DNA of 64,000 nucleotides from NCBI GenBank assembly GCA_951213105.1, contig OX578146.1, forward strand, positions 116,097,551 through 116,161,550. Reading direction: 5' to 3'. Origin of the DNA: Amaurobius ferox. Lineage: Eukaryota > Arthropoda > Arachnida > Araneae > Amaurobiidae. Positions 10,850-22,399 of the stretch are shown here, piece after piece; the first letter of the stretch is position 1, and each line of letters opens with the position of its first letter. A program made the translations under genes and the position numbers. The notes beneath the pieces are model-generated. The model worked only from the letters and a program-made list of their open reading frames with translations, had not been told where the DNA came from and did not search any database.

Positions 10850-12350
10850 AGCACATGCGCGTATGGGGGCTCTTTTAATGCATTCGCGTGGAGATTCTAA
10901 CAGCGAATGCGCATGGAGAGATCTTACAGCGCATGCGCGTAGAGGCGCTTACAGAGCATGCGCTTTGGCGATTAAACAGGATGGGAAGACTTGAAACGCT
11001 GGGAGAGAATTCATCGCTTGCTCATTAAAACTTACAGCGCATGCGTGTGGAAGGTTCTTATAACATACGCGCATAACTTTTATGGCGCATGCGCGTGGAA
11101 TTTCTAACAGAGCATGCGCGATCTTACAGCTCATGCGTGTGAATGGTTCTTTAAACATATGCTCATGATAGCACACGCGCATGGCAGTTCCAACAGAACA
11201 TGCCCGAGTAGCGATCTCACAGCGCATGCGCATGGAGGCTCTTACAGAGCATGCGCGGAGGATTGAACAAGGAAGCCTTGGAGCGCGGGAAGAGAATTCA
11301 TCGCATGCTTATTAAAACTTACAGCGCATGCGCGTGGAAGGTTCTTACAACATACGCGTGTGATAATTTTACTGCGCACGGGCGTGACGGTTCTAACAGG
11401 GAATGCGCGATGGCCGATCTTACAGCGCATGCACGAGAAGCGATCTTACAGCGCATGCGCGAGGAGCGATATTACAGCGCATGCGCGTGGAGTGCTTTTA
11501 CAGAACATGTGCGTAGTGGTTCTTCTAACAAAGCATGTGCGTAGAGACTCTTTTAGCGCATGCGCATGAGTATATTTTTGGAGTGCATGGAAGTTCTTAC
11601 AAAGAATGCGCATTGAAAATTGAACAGCGCGTAGGAGTTCTAACAGCGTAAACATGTAATTGAACGGTGCATGTACTTCGAGGGTCTTTTTTATATATTT
11701 TAATTTAATTTATTTATTTTAAAAAAGACGGCAAGCTACAGGTTGTAATTCCAGTTACAGCATGCAGGAATAAATATACATTAAAAAGTTAAAATACAAT
11801 GAAAAAAAAACTCTTAACAACAAATGATTTTCATAAGCATATGCACATGAATAAATTCAATAAAATACAAGTTGTTTACAGCAAATGCTTTTAAAAATCT
11901 GCCTCCGATGAATAAACGCGAATTTTTAGCGAATGCACGTTGTAGTTCAAAAGTCTTACAACACACTTACGTTGTAGCTCAGTGCATGCGTGTAAACGGC
12001 GCTAACAACGCATGCGTGTGGATGCTCTTCCAGTGCAAAAGCATTAAGGAGTGAACTTTAAATGCGCGTAGAGGGTCCTACAGTGCATGCGCGGTATTTC
12101 TTACTGAACATGCGCATGAAAGGTAACAGTGGATAAGCGTTAAACATATCACATAGCAAGCTGGTTGTGAGCCTAACAGCGCATGTGAGTGGTATAGTTC
12201 TAACAGAGCATACGATGTGATACTTTTAATAGAGCGTACCCTTAGTACTTCAAACAGCGCATACATGTGGGGGCTCTTAGAGAGCGAACGCATTAAATAT
12301 TGAAGAGCGAATGCGCGTGGAGAATCTTACACCACATGCACGCGGTAGGG
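10850..12350. repeat. GCGCATGCGC minisatellite with higher-order structure
   Basis: Diverged 25-27 bp units of the form ACAGCGCATGCGCGTGGAGG plus 'ttctt' run across about 1.5 kb, broken by an AT-rich spacer at about 11690-11890. The core TGCGCATGCGC is self-complementary. A higher-order repeat of about 300 bp is visible: the block 'gcatgcgc..gattaaacagga..gagagaattcatcgc' at about 10957 recurs at about 11257 with 'agagaattcatcgc' and the same flanking units. Overlapping open frames on both strands (10949-12293) are by-products of the unit and show no domain. Local GC content is far above its surroundings. Confidence 0.85.
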
Positions 12351-13619
12351 TCATTAATTGTGGTTTAAGAAATATTACAATAAAATTCAAAATTCCTTTG
12401 CACGTTCTGCGCTCAATGTGTACGAAAAAGAAATAATCGCTGCGTTGTTTTCACAGTCATGTGGTAACATACCACTTCATATAATGTGGTTTCAGTAGGT
12501 TTGTAAGTACTCTTACCTAGAAATACATGAAGAAAATTTTTCATTGTTATCACGAGCCTTTCTCGAGATATTAGAAACTTTATTTTTTTTCACAAGGAGG
12601 ACTATATATAGCTCCAAATAATGAATGCTGGACATTTGATACGCTGAATTTTCTAGGTATCAACAAAAATTCTCTTGATCTTCATCGATATCTATTCTTC
12701 AGCGATCTAATTTGTGTTATTGTTTTCGAAAAATAACGAAAATTATTAATCTGCAATGTCATGCATATTTTACGCAGCAGATTTTATATTATTTAAAATC
12801 GACTGTTATCATTTACATGGCGTTAACGTGTTTCGTTCGTGATTGAGATATTGCACATTTTTTTTTGTTTAAAGCTGAAAAATAAAAAGAATAAGTTAAA
12901 TCCCACCCACCGAAAAAGATCCATTCTTTTGACAAGCATTTAGACCAAAATTCACAGAAAAATGGCAATTTATCAGCTTTTTTATTTCAATGCAGCTTGC
13001 AAATATTAATCGAAAAATGATTGGGATGGGGTTGAGGATGCCAAATTGCTTCTGCTTGGGGTGACAAAGTTCTAAAACCTGACCTGTGTAGCTCCATTGA
13101 GGGTTTCCTAAACACCTGCATTAAAAATATACGATAACACAAATACTTCTCGAATTATTAGCGTGGTCCATATGACTTTCTTTGACACTGTCTACAACAG
13201 TCTTAATACAAACCATGGCATATGCGAAAGACGTCATTGATGACTTTGTGTACATCCTCTTAAATTACAACACTTGCAGTGAAATGTGAGATGTTCCGAT
13301 AGGAAATCAGACTGTGAAGATGCCAATAAGTTAAACGATACGCGAAGAACTAACTCCTTGTACTAAAAGCATCGAATCTGTTAGTCAGTATCAACTTCTA
13401 GCATTTACCTTTTTAACACCTTTGCGCTGCTGTACGTTTTAATTGAAAAGCTAATAACAAAAGATAAACAATAACGAATACGCTGACTGATATTTAAAAT
13501 AATTAAAATATTAATTAATAATTAAAGCATTAATACAGATCTTTCATTTTAAAAATTATTTCAATCCATGTACAAATTTTCCCTTCATGTACATGCAGTA
13601 TTGTCAAAACTTTTTAGCC
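12351..13619. other. Unannotated intergenic DNA with weak repeat traces
   Basis: No gene. The phrase 'gattgagatattgcacattttt' near 12840 recalls a family A segment. The interval 13205-13400 weakly resembles family B. Both are too diverged to delimit. Confidence 0.35.
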
Positions 13620-13795
13620 GGAAGACGAATGGAACTTTAAGGAGCAAGTTTTCTATTTGCCCTATATAAAATGCTGTCACATAAATAGAAGCTGAGTTAA
13701 CATAAAATGTCTCCAGTGGGCTAATAATCGTATCGGGGTTTGCGAAGCCCCCCTCCCGGATGTATGTCTGAAAGGAACACTGTGTACAAAGAAAA
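13620..13795 (-). repeat. Family C dispersed repeat, - copy
   Basis: The reverse complement aligns with 8795-8990: 'cagtgttcctttcagacata', a G-rich tract, 'ctggagacatttt', 'gcaaatagaaaacttgctcc', 'ctaaaaagt'. The poly-C stretch of the other copy is missing here. Confidence 0.55.
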
Positions 13796-14082
13796 TTCTA
13801 ATCAATGTAAATTGAAAATTCTGATGTATCTAATACTACAGTCTTTAGTTATAGATTAACAATTTCGATATTATCTCTTTTATTTCCCCACGCTGCGATG
13901 ACAACTTTTCTCCTACTTTCAAACAAGCGTTATATTCTATTGGAGATGCTGAACTTAACTTGAACGTTGCCCTTCTTGCTTGCCGTGAAGAAGAAGGCTG
14001 TTTTTTTTTTTTGCCTTCGAAACAAGTTAACTCTTAATTTTTATTATATGTTGTATTGAAACGAAGATTTTATGTTACTTAC

Positions 14083-14842
14083 TTCCCCTACATACATAGT
14101 ATAATATGTAGGGAAAAATTGTGACAGTGTCGAAAATTTAAATTCGAGTTTTAAATGGAGAAGCACGTTCGAAACACGAATCGAGCGTTTTTGAAGTGAT
14201 GTTGTGTACGTGTGCGTATGTATGTAAATGTGCTATCTCACGAACAAATACTGTGTTTCGAACGTAATTGGGTACGATTATTACGGTCCGTGAATATAGG
14301 AACCCCATTAATTATAAACGTTATCGAACGTTAGGAAGACTCCTAAATTTTCGTATGAATTTTTGAAAAAAAAATCATTAAAAGTCAGGACATTTAATGA
14401 ATTTTTGAAAAAAAAATCATTAAAAGTCAGGACATTTAATGAATTTTTGAAAAAAAATTCTTAAATGTCAGGGCATTTAATAATATTAAATAACCAATCA
14501 TTTTATACATATATTGACGAAAATGTCGCCAAATGGGCAAAAGTGACTCTGAAATTAAGAAAATGACGCCAAATTGATGAATTAATAATTAACATATTTT
14601 AATAATATAATGATTATATTGCTCAGCAGATGTTAGTAATATTTAAAATTGTTAAGATAGATTTGCGTAAAATATAAATTAATTTGTACTTCAAATTAAT
14701 TTTACACGTTGCCGTCCAGAAAAACAGCCAATGTCAGTGAACATTAAAAACATTATCCATCATTATATCTTATTGAAAGAAGTCAAGAAATTGATTTATG
14801 TTGTGAAAGTCATGTACTGCCCATTTCAAATATTTTAATGTA
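14083..14842 (+). repeat. Family A dispersed repeat, copy 2 (internally shortened)
   Basis: It starts with a diverged form of the palindromic 5' end ('cctacatacatagtataatatgtagg'), then 'attgtgacagtgtcgaaaa' and the GTTTTTGAAGTGATG block. The middle is replaced by a 42 bp tandem repeat. It ends with 'gaaagtcatgtactgcccat', corresponding to the 3' hairpin. Confidence 0.7.
14357..14482. repeat. 42 bp tandem repeat, three copies
   Basis: Units start at 14357, 14399 and 14441 and contain 'atcattaaaagtcaggacat'. The first two are almost identical and the third is slightly diverged. The array lies inside family A copy 2. Confidence 0.85.
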
Positions 14843-14994
14843 TTATTGTTTGAATTTCAATATCGATATTTTTAGAAAAAGAAAATCTTGCGTTTGAGAT
14901 ATCATATGCGTTTCACAACGTTAGACTAACCTACAGAAGTTAAGTAAAGCATTGTTTTTTAACCAAATGCAAAATTATTTTCATACATGCAGAA

Positions 14995-15195
14995 TAAACT
15001 TGGCGCATTAGTCGTACAGTGTGAAATAAAGACGTTCCTAGACATGCGCGAAACCATTGTAGATGTCCCTCAATACATCATCTGAAACTGTCACATTTGC
15101 AGAGAAATAGTTAGAGATATATCTTATTTTGGATGGGTTCCAAATAGCTAAATGACACTCGATGCTCGCCATGTATTAAAATAATGATTTTGTTT
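14995..15195 (+). repeat. Family B dispersed repeat, copy 2
   Basis: Landmarks: 'gtgtgaaataaagacg', 'ctcaatacatcatctgaaac', 'ttgcagagaaatagttagag', 'ccaaatagctaaatgacac', 'atgtattaaaataatgattt'. It is close to the copy at 29395-29625. Confidence 0.65.
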
Positions 15196-15410
15196 GGCAA
15201 TAGCAAGAGAAAAATTTATCAATAAGAAGAATACACTTTATGAGAAGGGTAAGGAAAACTAGAGCAACGTAAATAAGCACAAATAACACAATAATACAGC
15301 ATACAGATATTTCAAGAACACGTTGGGTTTGCTTCGTCAGTGCAAGAGAGCCAACCATGGAGGTAAAAGGAAGGAGTTAAAACCTCAAATTAAAAAAACG
15401 CCAATATCGT
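15160..15410 (-). repeat. Family D repeat with hydrophobic coding-like segment, - copy
   Basis: Read on the minus strand the interval has an open frame with LALTKQTQRVLE followed by CCIIVLFVLIYVALVFL. The + strand copy at 17912-18135 has the equivalent LALTKRIQLILE and CCIIMSFVLIYVALVFL. The DNA has a CTGACGA ... GAAA arrangement before the hydrophobic part. Retroelement tails, notably those of Penelope-like elements, can carry such hammerhead-ribozyme-like cores. I cannot tell whether the peptide is ever made. It may be non-coding DNA that happens to be open. Confidence 0.5.
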
Positions 15411-15647
15411 TTGGGACACTAATTCAGGTAGCGCTGGAATAAAATAAGTAGTCCTGCATTGTACGCATTTCCATGGCGAGAGGCCTAAAATATTTATTTA
15501 ATCTGTCAATTTTGTAAAATTAAATTATTAGCGCAATGCAAATTAAAACTGAAGCAATACGGAATATTTCTACGTATTCAAAATTATTTTACCTTTTAAT
15601 TTATTTTTATCTCTATATATTCTGTACTCTATTCAACAACTATGAAA

Positions 15648-16585
15648 AAAATCTGATGTGTGCAGCACATGATTTTCCTTATATATTGCAATGAATTTAC
15701 TACTTTTACAGCAAAACAAAATAGGTTATTCTTATAGTAAATACTTCTATTCTTTCCAAGATATTGAATTTTGGTCTATTAGTCGCCATTTTCGTTGATT
15801 TAGCGAAATTTTTATCCATTTGGGGAGATTTTCGTTAATTTGGCAACATTTACAAAGTCGCCAAGTTGGTGACATTCCGCCAAATTTGTCGCTAAAATCT
15901 CGCCAAGCGTTATAGACGGAGAAATAAGTTATTCTTATAGCAGATAAATGCCTATTGGCGCTCAAATACAAAAGTATTACTCAAAGTATCTTTTCTCATG
16001 AATGGAACGAGCTAGATCCACGAGAATGATGTCACCCAATTTATCGCGCGATATTACATATGAAAAGTGAACATGTTTCTCAACAGTTAATATATTTTTT
16101 TTTATTTATGGGATTTTTTGATAAATTTATTTTAAAAATGTGCAATGTCTCGAGAACGGTTCATGCTAGCGTTCTAGAGTTTATGTCAATCGTTTTCTAA
16201 GAAAAAATTACATACGAAATGGCTATTTGCGTAACTTTATTAAAGCTTTTGATTTTTTGATGATTTTTTTCAAAATTTCACTCGTAAATTTAGGGGGTTC
16301 TCAACATTCGATTGCGTTTAAAAACAACTGGCTTCCAGTATTCACGGATTGCGATTTTTGTACCAAATTTCATTCGAATCGCTCCATTCGTTCGTGAGAT
16401 AGAGTCTCCACACTCACACACATACGTTCACACACACACACACACACACACACACGCAGGCATCACCTCAAAAATGTTCGATTCGTGATCAAGGATGCTT
16501 GAAACGTGCTCTTCCGTCGAAAACTCGAATTCGAATTTTCGACCCCTTCACAATACTTTCCTTATACATTATGTATATAAGGAAT
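15648..16585 (-). repeat. Family A dispersed repeat, copy 3 (minus strand)
   Basis: A nearly full copy in reverse. Its 3' hairpin end lies at 15648 (reads CATGTGCTGCACACATCAGA on the minus strand), and its 5' palindromic end lies at about 16585. It includes the phased 'gccaaat/gacgac' zone and a CA microsatellite at 16425-16458. It forms a head-to-head pair with copy 4. Confidence 0.85.
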
Positions 16586-16867
16586 GTAATATACATTATG
16601 TGTATAAAGAAAGTAATAAAAATACTCGTTAAGTATACTCATAATTATAGAACTCTTAATTTAAAAATAATCAAAAATACATATATTAAATACTACGGCT
16701 TTCTGTTGTGTCAACTAACAATAGCGACTACTTTACTAACACTAGCGACACCTAGATATAATTCTCAGAGCATTGTGGAATTTTCCAGCGTTTCCATAGG
16801 AGTTTTATCTCCTATCTAACTCCATGGAACCAACAAATTCAAGACCTTTGGGTATATAATAACCTCT

Positions 16868-17911
16868 GCTTGTTACTTTCCTTACATACATAATGTATAA
16901 GGAAAGTATTGTGACTGGGTCGAAAATTCGAATTCGAGTTTTCGACGGGAGAGCACGTTTCAAGCATCCCTGATCACGAATCAAACATTTTTGAAGTGAT
17001 GCCTGTGTGTGTGTGTGTGAAAATATGTGTGTGTGAAAATATGTGTGTGTGTGTGTGTGTGTGTGGAGACGATAACTGACGAACGAAATTTGGTACAAAA
17101 ATCACAATCCGTACACACTGGAAGCCTATTGTTTTTATACGCAATCGAATGTTCAACCCCCCCCCCCCTAAATTTTCGAGTGAAATTTTGAAAAAATCGT
17201 CAAAAAATCAAAACCGCTAATAAAGTTACACAAATAGACATTTCTTATGTAATTTTTCATTAGAAAACGATTGACATAAATTTTAGAACGCTAACATGAA
17301 CCGTTCTCGAGATATTGCACATTTTTCAAAAAATTATCAAAAAGTCAAATAAAATAAAAAAAGAAATATTTTCTATTGAAAAACATGTTCACTTTTCATA
17401 CGTAATACCATGCCATAAATTTGGTGACATCATTCTCATGGATCTAGCTCGTTCCATTCATGAAAAAAGATACTTTGAGTAATACTTTTGTATTTGAACG
17501 CCAATAATCATTTATCTACTGTAAAAACTTATTTCTTCGTCTATAACGCTTGGCGAGATTTTGGCGACGGATTTGGTGGAATGTCGCCAACTTGGCGGAT
17601 TTTATAGATGTTGCTGAATTAACGAAATACTCGCCAAATGGATAAAAATGACGCTAAATCAATGACGACTCACTGATGATGACGACATGGAAAATGACAA
17701 CTCATTGACGAAAATTCAATATCTTGGAAAGAATATAAATTACTACTATGAAAACAATCTATTTTTTTTACTGTAAAAGTAGTTAATTCATTGCATTATA
17801 TAAGAAAAGTCATGTGCTGCCAACATCAGATTTTTTTACTGTAAATGTAGTAAATTTATTGCATTATATAAGGAAAGTCATGTGTTGCTCACATCAGATT
17901 TTTACTTTTGC
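16868..17911 (+). repeat. Family A dispersed repeat, copy 4
   Basis: A full-length copy. It starts at the palindromic CCTTACATACATAATGTATA, runs through 'gggagagcacgtttcaagca', a TG microsatellite (about 17007-17063) and all the landmarks, and ends at the hairpin CATGTGTTGCTCACATCAGA. The last ~74 bp (17765-17838) are tandemly duplicated (17839-17911). Hydrophobic or CA-rich open frames inside it are artefacts of the repeat. Confidence 0.85.
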
Positions 17912-18135
17912 GCTCATTCCTCCTTTGGACTTCTGGTTTGTTAGTTCTCTTGCACTGACGAAGAGAATCCAGCTTATCCTCGAAACAGCTGTATGCTGCA
18001 TCATTATGTCATTTGTGCTTATTTACGTTGCTCTCGTTTTCCTTAGAAAAGTGTATGTTTCAAGGAAAGTGAAAATAATAAAACCGGAGATGGAAAAAGA
18101 ATTAGAAATGGGAATCCTTAGTGAATAACCTAATC
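17912..18135 (+). repeat. Family D repeat with hydrophobic coding-like segment, + copy
   Basis: It directly follows family A copy 4. The frame across it contains LALTKRIQLILE, CCIIMSFVLIYVALVFL, then a charged tail ending EMEKELEMGILSE. The DNA core is CTGACGAAGAG, a spacer ending CCTC, GAAA, then CAGC-TGTAT-GCTG, which forms a perfect 4 bp hairpin. In a hammerhead ribozyme this would be CUGANGA, stem II, GAAA, stem III. The base expected after stem III does not fit perfectly here, so this copy may be inactive. Confidence 0.5.
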
Positions 18136-21100
18136 CTCTTCAATATTTTATGCTTTATCCATATCAGTCGTCATCTAAGCTCTATCCAGAGTATATGTTG
18201 GGAAATAATGCTTCAAAAACAATTTTTGGTGAAAAACACACATGGCAAATTTGATTGCCGCCAAAACAATGCGAAATTTAAACAACATATATCAAAATGA
18301 AAATTTTGATATTCTAGTACTATTTTATGCCGTTGCAACAATCAGTTAAATATAAATGAAAATATATATGAATGCGAAAAATATTTGTTAAAATTAAAAA
18401 AACAAAAGAAAATATCAAGAATTCCCATAATATTTAATTATCCCGCGGAAATTATTGATATAACACAATCCAATATACATATAACGCTGTTCATTTATTA
18501 AATTTATATTTCTGTAAATAATGGGTGTAATCTATTTTCGAATTTCTGCTGATATTAGCATTCTGGAAGTACGTTTTTTTTTAATCAGGTCATATCTTGA
18601 GAACGGGTTGTGTTAGCGTTCGTAAAATCTATTTTATTTGCTTTTAAATGAAAAAAAATCATACAGAATGTCCATTTGTTTAACCTTTTAGAATGACTTT
18701 ATTTTATAAAAAATTATTCGAAAATTTAAGTCATTATTTTTATGTAGTAAAAGTTATGAATTTCTGCCCAATAAAAGAGCGTTGCATAAAAGCAAGAAAG
18801 TGCTCAACTGATCATCCATCACCCCCCGTGGATCATAGTTTCGAGGTCATTGTCACTCATCAACACGATGCAGACGATTACGTCTTCTCCGTAATAGTAC
18901 AACACTTCTACCAAAAATATTTTATGCTTACTGTTCATCGCACTGCTTATGCAGAGGAGCAATGACCACATAATTACGGGTGACGATCATTTAAGCATTT
19001 TCTTGCTTCTATGCAACTTTACGATGCTTCTTCCAAAATATTTCTTTAAAGAATATTGTGTTCACTAATCATCTCATCCTCTGCACCGTGCTGACGAGCG
19101 GAAATAATCGCGACACCATGGGATGTGATGGAAGATCAGTTCGGCACATTTTTTTTATTTTATGCTTCTCCCTGCTCTAGGAAAGAAGTCGCGTCACTAT
19201 ATTCCTAAGCTCTCTCAATTTTATTAATGTTAGGCGAAGCTAAAAACGCCCTCTGCCGTTTCACAATTTGAAGTTATAATACATCTACCAGAAAACTTCT
19301 ACCAGAAATCTTTAATTATAAAAATATGTGTGCTCAGTAATCATCACGTTACCTGCACCTTCTTAAAGAGAAGCAATGGCTTTCAAATCACAGAGCATCA
19401 GTTGAACGCATTTTTTTCTTTTAAACAATCATAAAACTCCGATAAATGGCTGTAATATTTCTAAAAAGAACTCGCTCAGACTGCTGTTTACAATAATATA
19501 AAGTTAAAAAACTTCAAACGGATAACTTTGCCAGACTCCTTTGCTATTGCTATCTTAAAAATACGAAAAAGAGGCTGTTTTTATCTCCAAAATCGGTTGA
19601 TATTTTTAGCCAAATGTATTTGTATTATAGTCTGTTACTAATGACGTTTTTTTAATTTCATACAATAGTGTTGCAAAAATAATAATTTAAAATTTTTCAT
19701 GTATGTATTAGGTAATGAAATAATATATATTAACACAAATTAGCTGGATGCACAATATGCGTCAACTTGACTGACTTGCATAATTTTTTTTTAAACAACA
19801 ATGTTTTGACTAAAGGACAAATACACGATACAAATGCAGCCTAACAATATGAAATACTAGCCATTGACACCCACGCTACACGAGAATAACGAGGTTAGTG
19901 GTAAAAGTACTAAATGTGACAACTATATACGCTCACGAACATGTAAAATGCTTTCACAGCTCTTTGCGTATCTACAGTGAAAAAACAATTTTACATGTAG
20001 CCATTCTTATTACGTGAAAGTGGGGTTGTCATATTTTGACTTCGGAGAAGGGTTGCAAAATTTGCTGATTTATCGCCAACTTGGGGACATTTCGAATATA
20101 CTAGAACTTTCTCGAAATATCGAATATTTTTGGAGATACAGCTTTGGGGCCTGTTTGACTGAATACATTGTTTGAAGCGATCTACAGTTTATTATCTGAC
20201 ACTCTGCTACTTGCCATTTTGTGTCAAATATGTTCTCTAGGATCCAGAAATCCAAAATACTAAAATCCCGCAATATGTTTATCATCACAGAAGCTTTATA
20301 AATTAACAAATAAAAAAAGTAAACCTTTCCATCTCAAAGGCCATAAATGAAAGATATCTCTACGCTCTTGCTCCTAATCAGAAGTCCAAAAATATAGTCT
20401 ACAAAGAATATATTGTTTAATTGTAGGATTGTTATTATATCTAAAATTTAATAGTAAGTTGTGCTTCTATCTGTCTGTTTATCTCATCACAGGAGAACTC
20501 ATCTATAGCGAGAACTGTTATAAAAATTCACTGCAAATTGTGAATTTTAAGTTTCTTTACATTATGCATTCCGTACGAGAAAAGCGTGTAAACTGACAGT
20601 AAAAAATATTTCTAATTAGCAGTATACCCGTTCTTTGTACGGAGTATACAATATGGAGAAACTTAAAATTCACAATCATGTGCAAATTTCTATAGTATAC
20701 TTAATGACATTGTTATTCAAAACATTATATTAAAATAAATTTAATTCTCCTAAAAATAGGTATAAGAATTTCTGATCTCGCTATATAAATTTATTTTCAC
20801 AGGCAGATATGAAAAATAAAACATCCAAGATCCGTTTGTAAACACATTTACAAAAAGTATGAAATTTTATCAATACATGCCAAAATCAAAACGCTATGAA
20901 ATTGAACCAACATATGCCAAAATGAAAGCGCTAAAATAGTATTAGAAGTTATACACCTATCGTCTTAATTCTGTTACAATTGGCTAAACACAATATATGA
21001 GTTCAAAATTATTGCCAAAAATTAAGAAATTGAAAATATATTTTATCCCGTGATATTTCACCCCGAAATCTGTAATTCATAATACAGTATTGACGTAACA

Positions 21101-21640
21101 GCATTGTTCAACAGTATGGCCTAAAGACTTTGAAACATATTATATATCATCTGGCAAGATGGTCAAATTGAAATATCTACGCCCGCTTTCGGTATTTAAC
21201 GATTTCGGTATTTGAAGAGTAACGATGTTACTATGGTTACAAATATAAATTAAAAAACTGCATAAAACTTAAATATAAAATATAAAAGTATCGTCTGCTA
21301 TAACTATAAATTAAAATATATCAAGACCGATTGATTATACAAAGCGTTAAGAAAAAAAATTAAAACATTTTTCTTGAGTTATAATGGGATAAAGTTTGAA
21401 CGAAAAATTCCGAAATTTATAAATTTTTCTAAACAAAATTCCGAAATTTTTTATTTTTTGCAGTACTTGCCCTCAAAGTTTGAAATTTCTACCTTCGGAA
21501 GTTTGGGCTGTGCAATTCATCACATAGCCCCTTCAGCTATATGATATAGATAGAGATAGAGAAACCACTAGTAATAGTTGAAAATATACAATGTTGAGAC
21601 CCAAATGTGCGTTAAAATGTACGTTACGATATGGACATTA
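18136..21640. other. Unannotated intergenic DNA
   Basis: No supported gene in 3.5 kb. Between 18850 and 19420 there are three loosely similar blocks ('ttcatcgcactgc..', 'ttcactaatcatctcatcctctgcacc', 'ctcagtaatcatcacgttacctgcacc') at about 170-250 bp spacing, suggesting an old tandem repeat. The open frame at 18693-18965 covers the first block and has no known domain. A phrase near 18590 resembles the CCGTTCTCGAGATATTGC segment of family A. Confidence 0.35.
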
Positions 21641-21644
21641 CAGT

Positions 21645-21830
21645 ATGGGATACAATAGATCATCTATCTCAGAGAACGGGTGTAATGAATGTAATCTGAG
21701 ACGCGTATGATAAGCTTGCATGGATAACTTTCAATACATCATCCGATATTGGAACATTGAAGTAGTAGGGAACTAACTCTAATACATGAAAGGGTGGGGA
21801 AGAGGACAAACAGATAAATAATGCAGACAT
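21645..21830 (+). repeat. Family B dispersed repeat, copy 3
   Basis: Landmarks present: 'gtgtaatgaatgtaatctga', 'gacgcgtatgataagc', 'ttcaatacatcatccgatat', 'ctctaatacatgaaaggg', 'aataatgcagac'. This copy is diverged at its 3' end. Confidence 0.55.
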
Positions 21831-21837
21831 GAATTTG

Positions 21838-21965
21838 AATATGACGTTTATGAGGTGATGTCTATGTGTATGTGCATATATGTATGTGTGTGTGTGTATA
21901 TGCGAGTCTGTGAATACGATAACTCGTGAACAAATGGAGTTATTTGAACAAAATTTAGCAAGATT
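21838..21965 (+). repeat. Family A repeat fragment
   Basis: 'gaggtgatgtctatgtgtat', a TG-rich stretch, then 'gagtctgtgaatacgataac' and 'gaacaaatgga' follow the order of the family A 5' third. The rest of the element is missing. Confidence 0.5.
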
Positions 21966-21969
21966 AGTA

Positions 21970-22130
21970 TCGCACTCCCATTACAGATAACAGTAACCAT
22001 GGGTTGACATTTTGCTCTTCAAAACTTGATTTGTGCCACACTTTTGCGAACCTGTATTGAGATCAACAAATTTATTCGTACCACGTGTATTGAGCTCAGC
22101 TTGCACAAAAAGGTCACAAAATAGTGAGTG
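21970..22130 (+). repeat. Family E terminal fragment
   Basis: ACTCCCATTACAGATAACAG followed by 'taaccatgggttgac' matches the end of the palindromic element at 42408-43118. Only one end is recognisable. Confidence 0.45.
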
Positions 22131-22282
22131 CATATAGAAAAAACAGTGTGTGTGTGTGGGGGGGGGGGGGGTTATATACCCAAGACCTAGATTAAGAGAT
22201 AACTTGAGAGAGTCAATCAGAAAGCAGAATATAGACCAGTTCACTCAATCCTAAAACGAGAAGTAGCACACAATGTTGACGT

Positions 22283-22341
22283 CCGGCCGTCCAACTAGTT
22301 ACTCTAAGTCCTCCGGACGAGTCGGACGGTCTGGGTCTTCA
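22283..22341 (+). mobile_element. 59 bp micro-SINE with perfect 15 bp target duplication
   Basis: The insert begins CCGGCCGTCCAACTAG and ends GGACGGTCTGGGTCTTCA. It is flanked on both sides by the identical 15-mer ACACAATGTTGACGT (22268-22282 and 22342-22356). CCGTCC near the 5' end can pair with GGACGG near the 3' end, and GTCC-TCC-GGAC makes an inner hairpin. Its start and 3' end match the last ~60 bp of the tRNA SINE family seen at 40979-41275 and 58228-58385, but its middle is different and is shared with the other micro-SINEs here. It has no internal pol III boxes. It sits in the downstream end of the Penelope-like remnant. LINE-assisted insertion is inferred from the duplication. Confidence 0.85.
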
Positions 22342-22399
22342 ACACAATGTTGACGTGCTCCAAAATACAAGAGGAATATCCCGACAAGAGACATCAAGT

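Noticed and set aside
10949..12293. Multiple overlapping open frames in the GCGCATGCGC array
   Set aside because: The unit lacks stops in several frames, so open frames arise on both strands. No conserved domain is seen.
10850..12350. CRISPR array
   Set aside because: Regularly spaced palindromic units superficially resemble one, but this is animal nuclear DNA, the units are diverged and directly adjacent without unique spacers, and no cas genes exist.
16805..17156. His/Thr-rich frames (HTHTHTHT) on the minus strand
   Set aside because: These translate the TG/CA microsatellite inside family A; the same appears at 36725-36925, 39127-39499 and 55008-55238.
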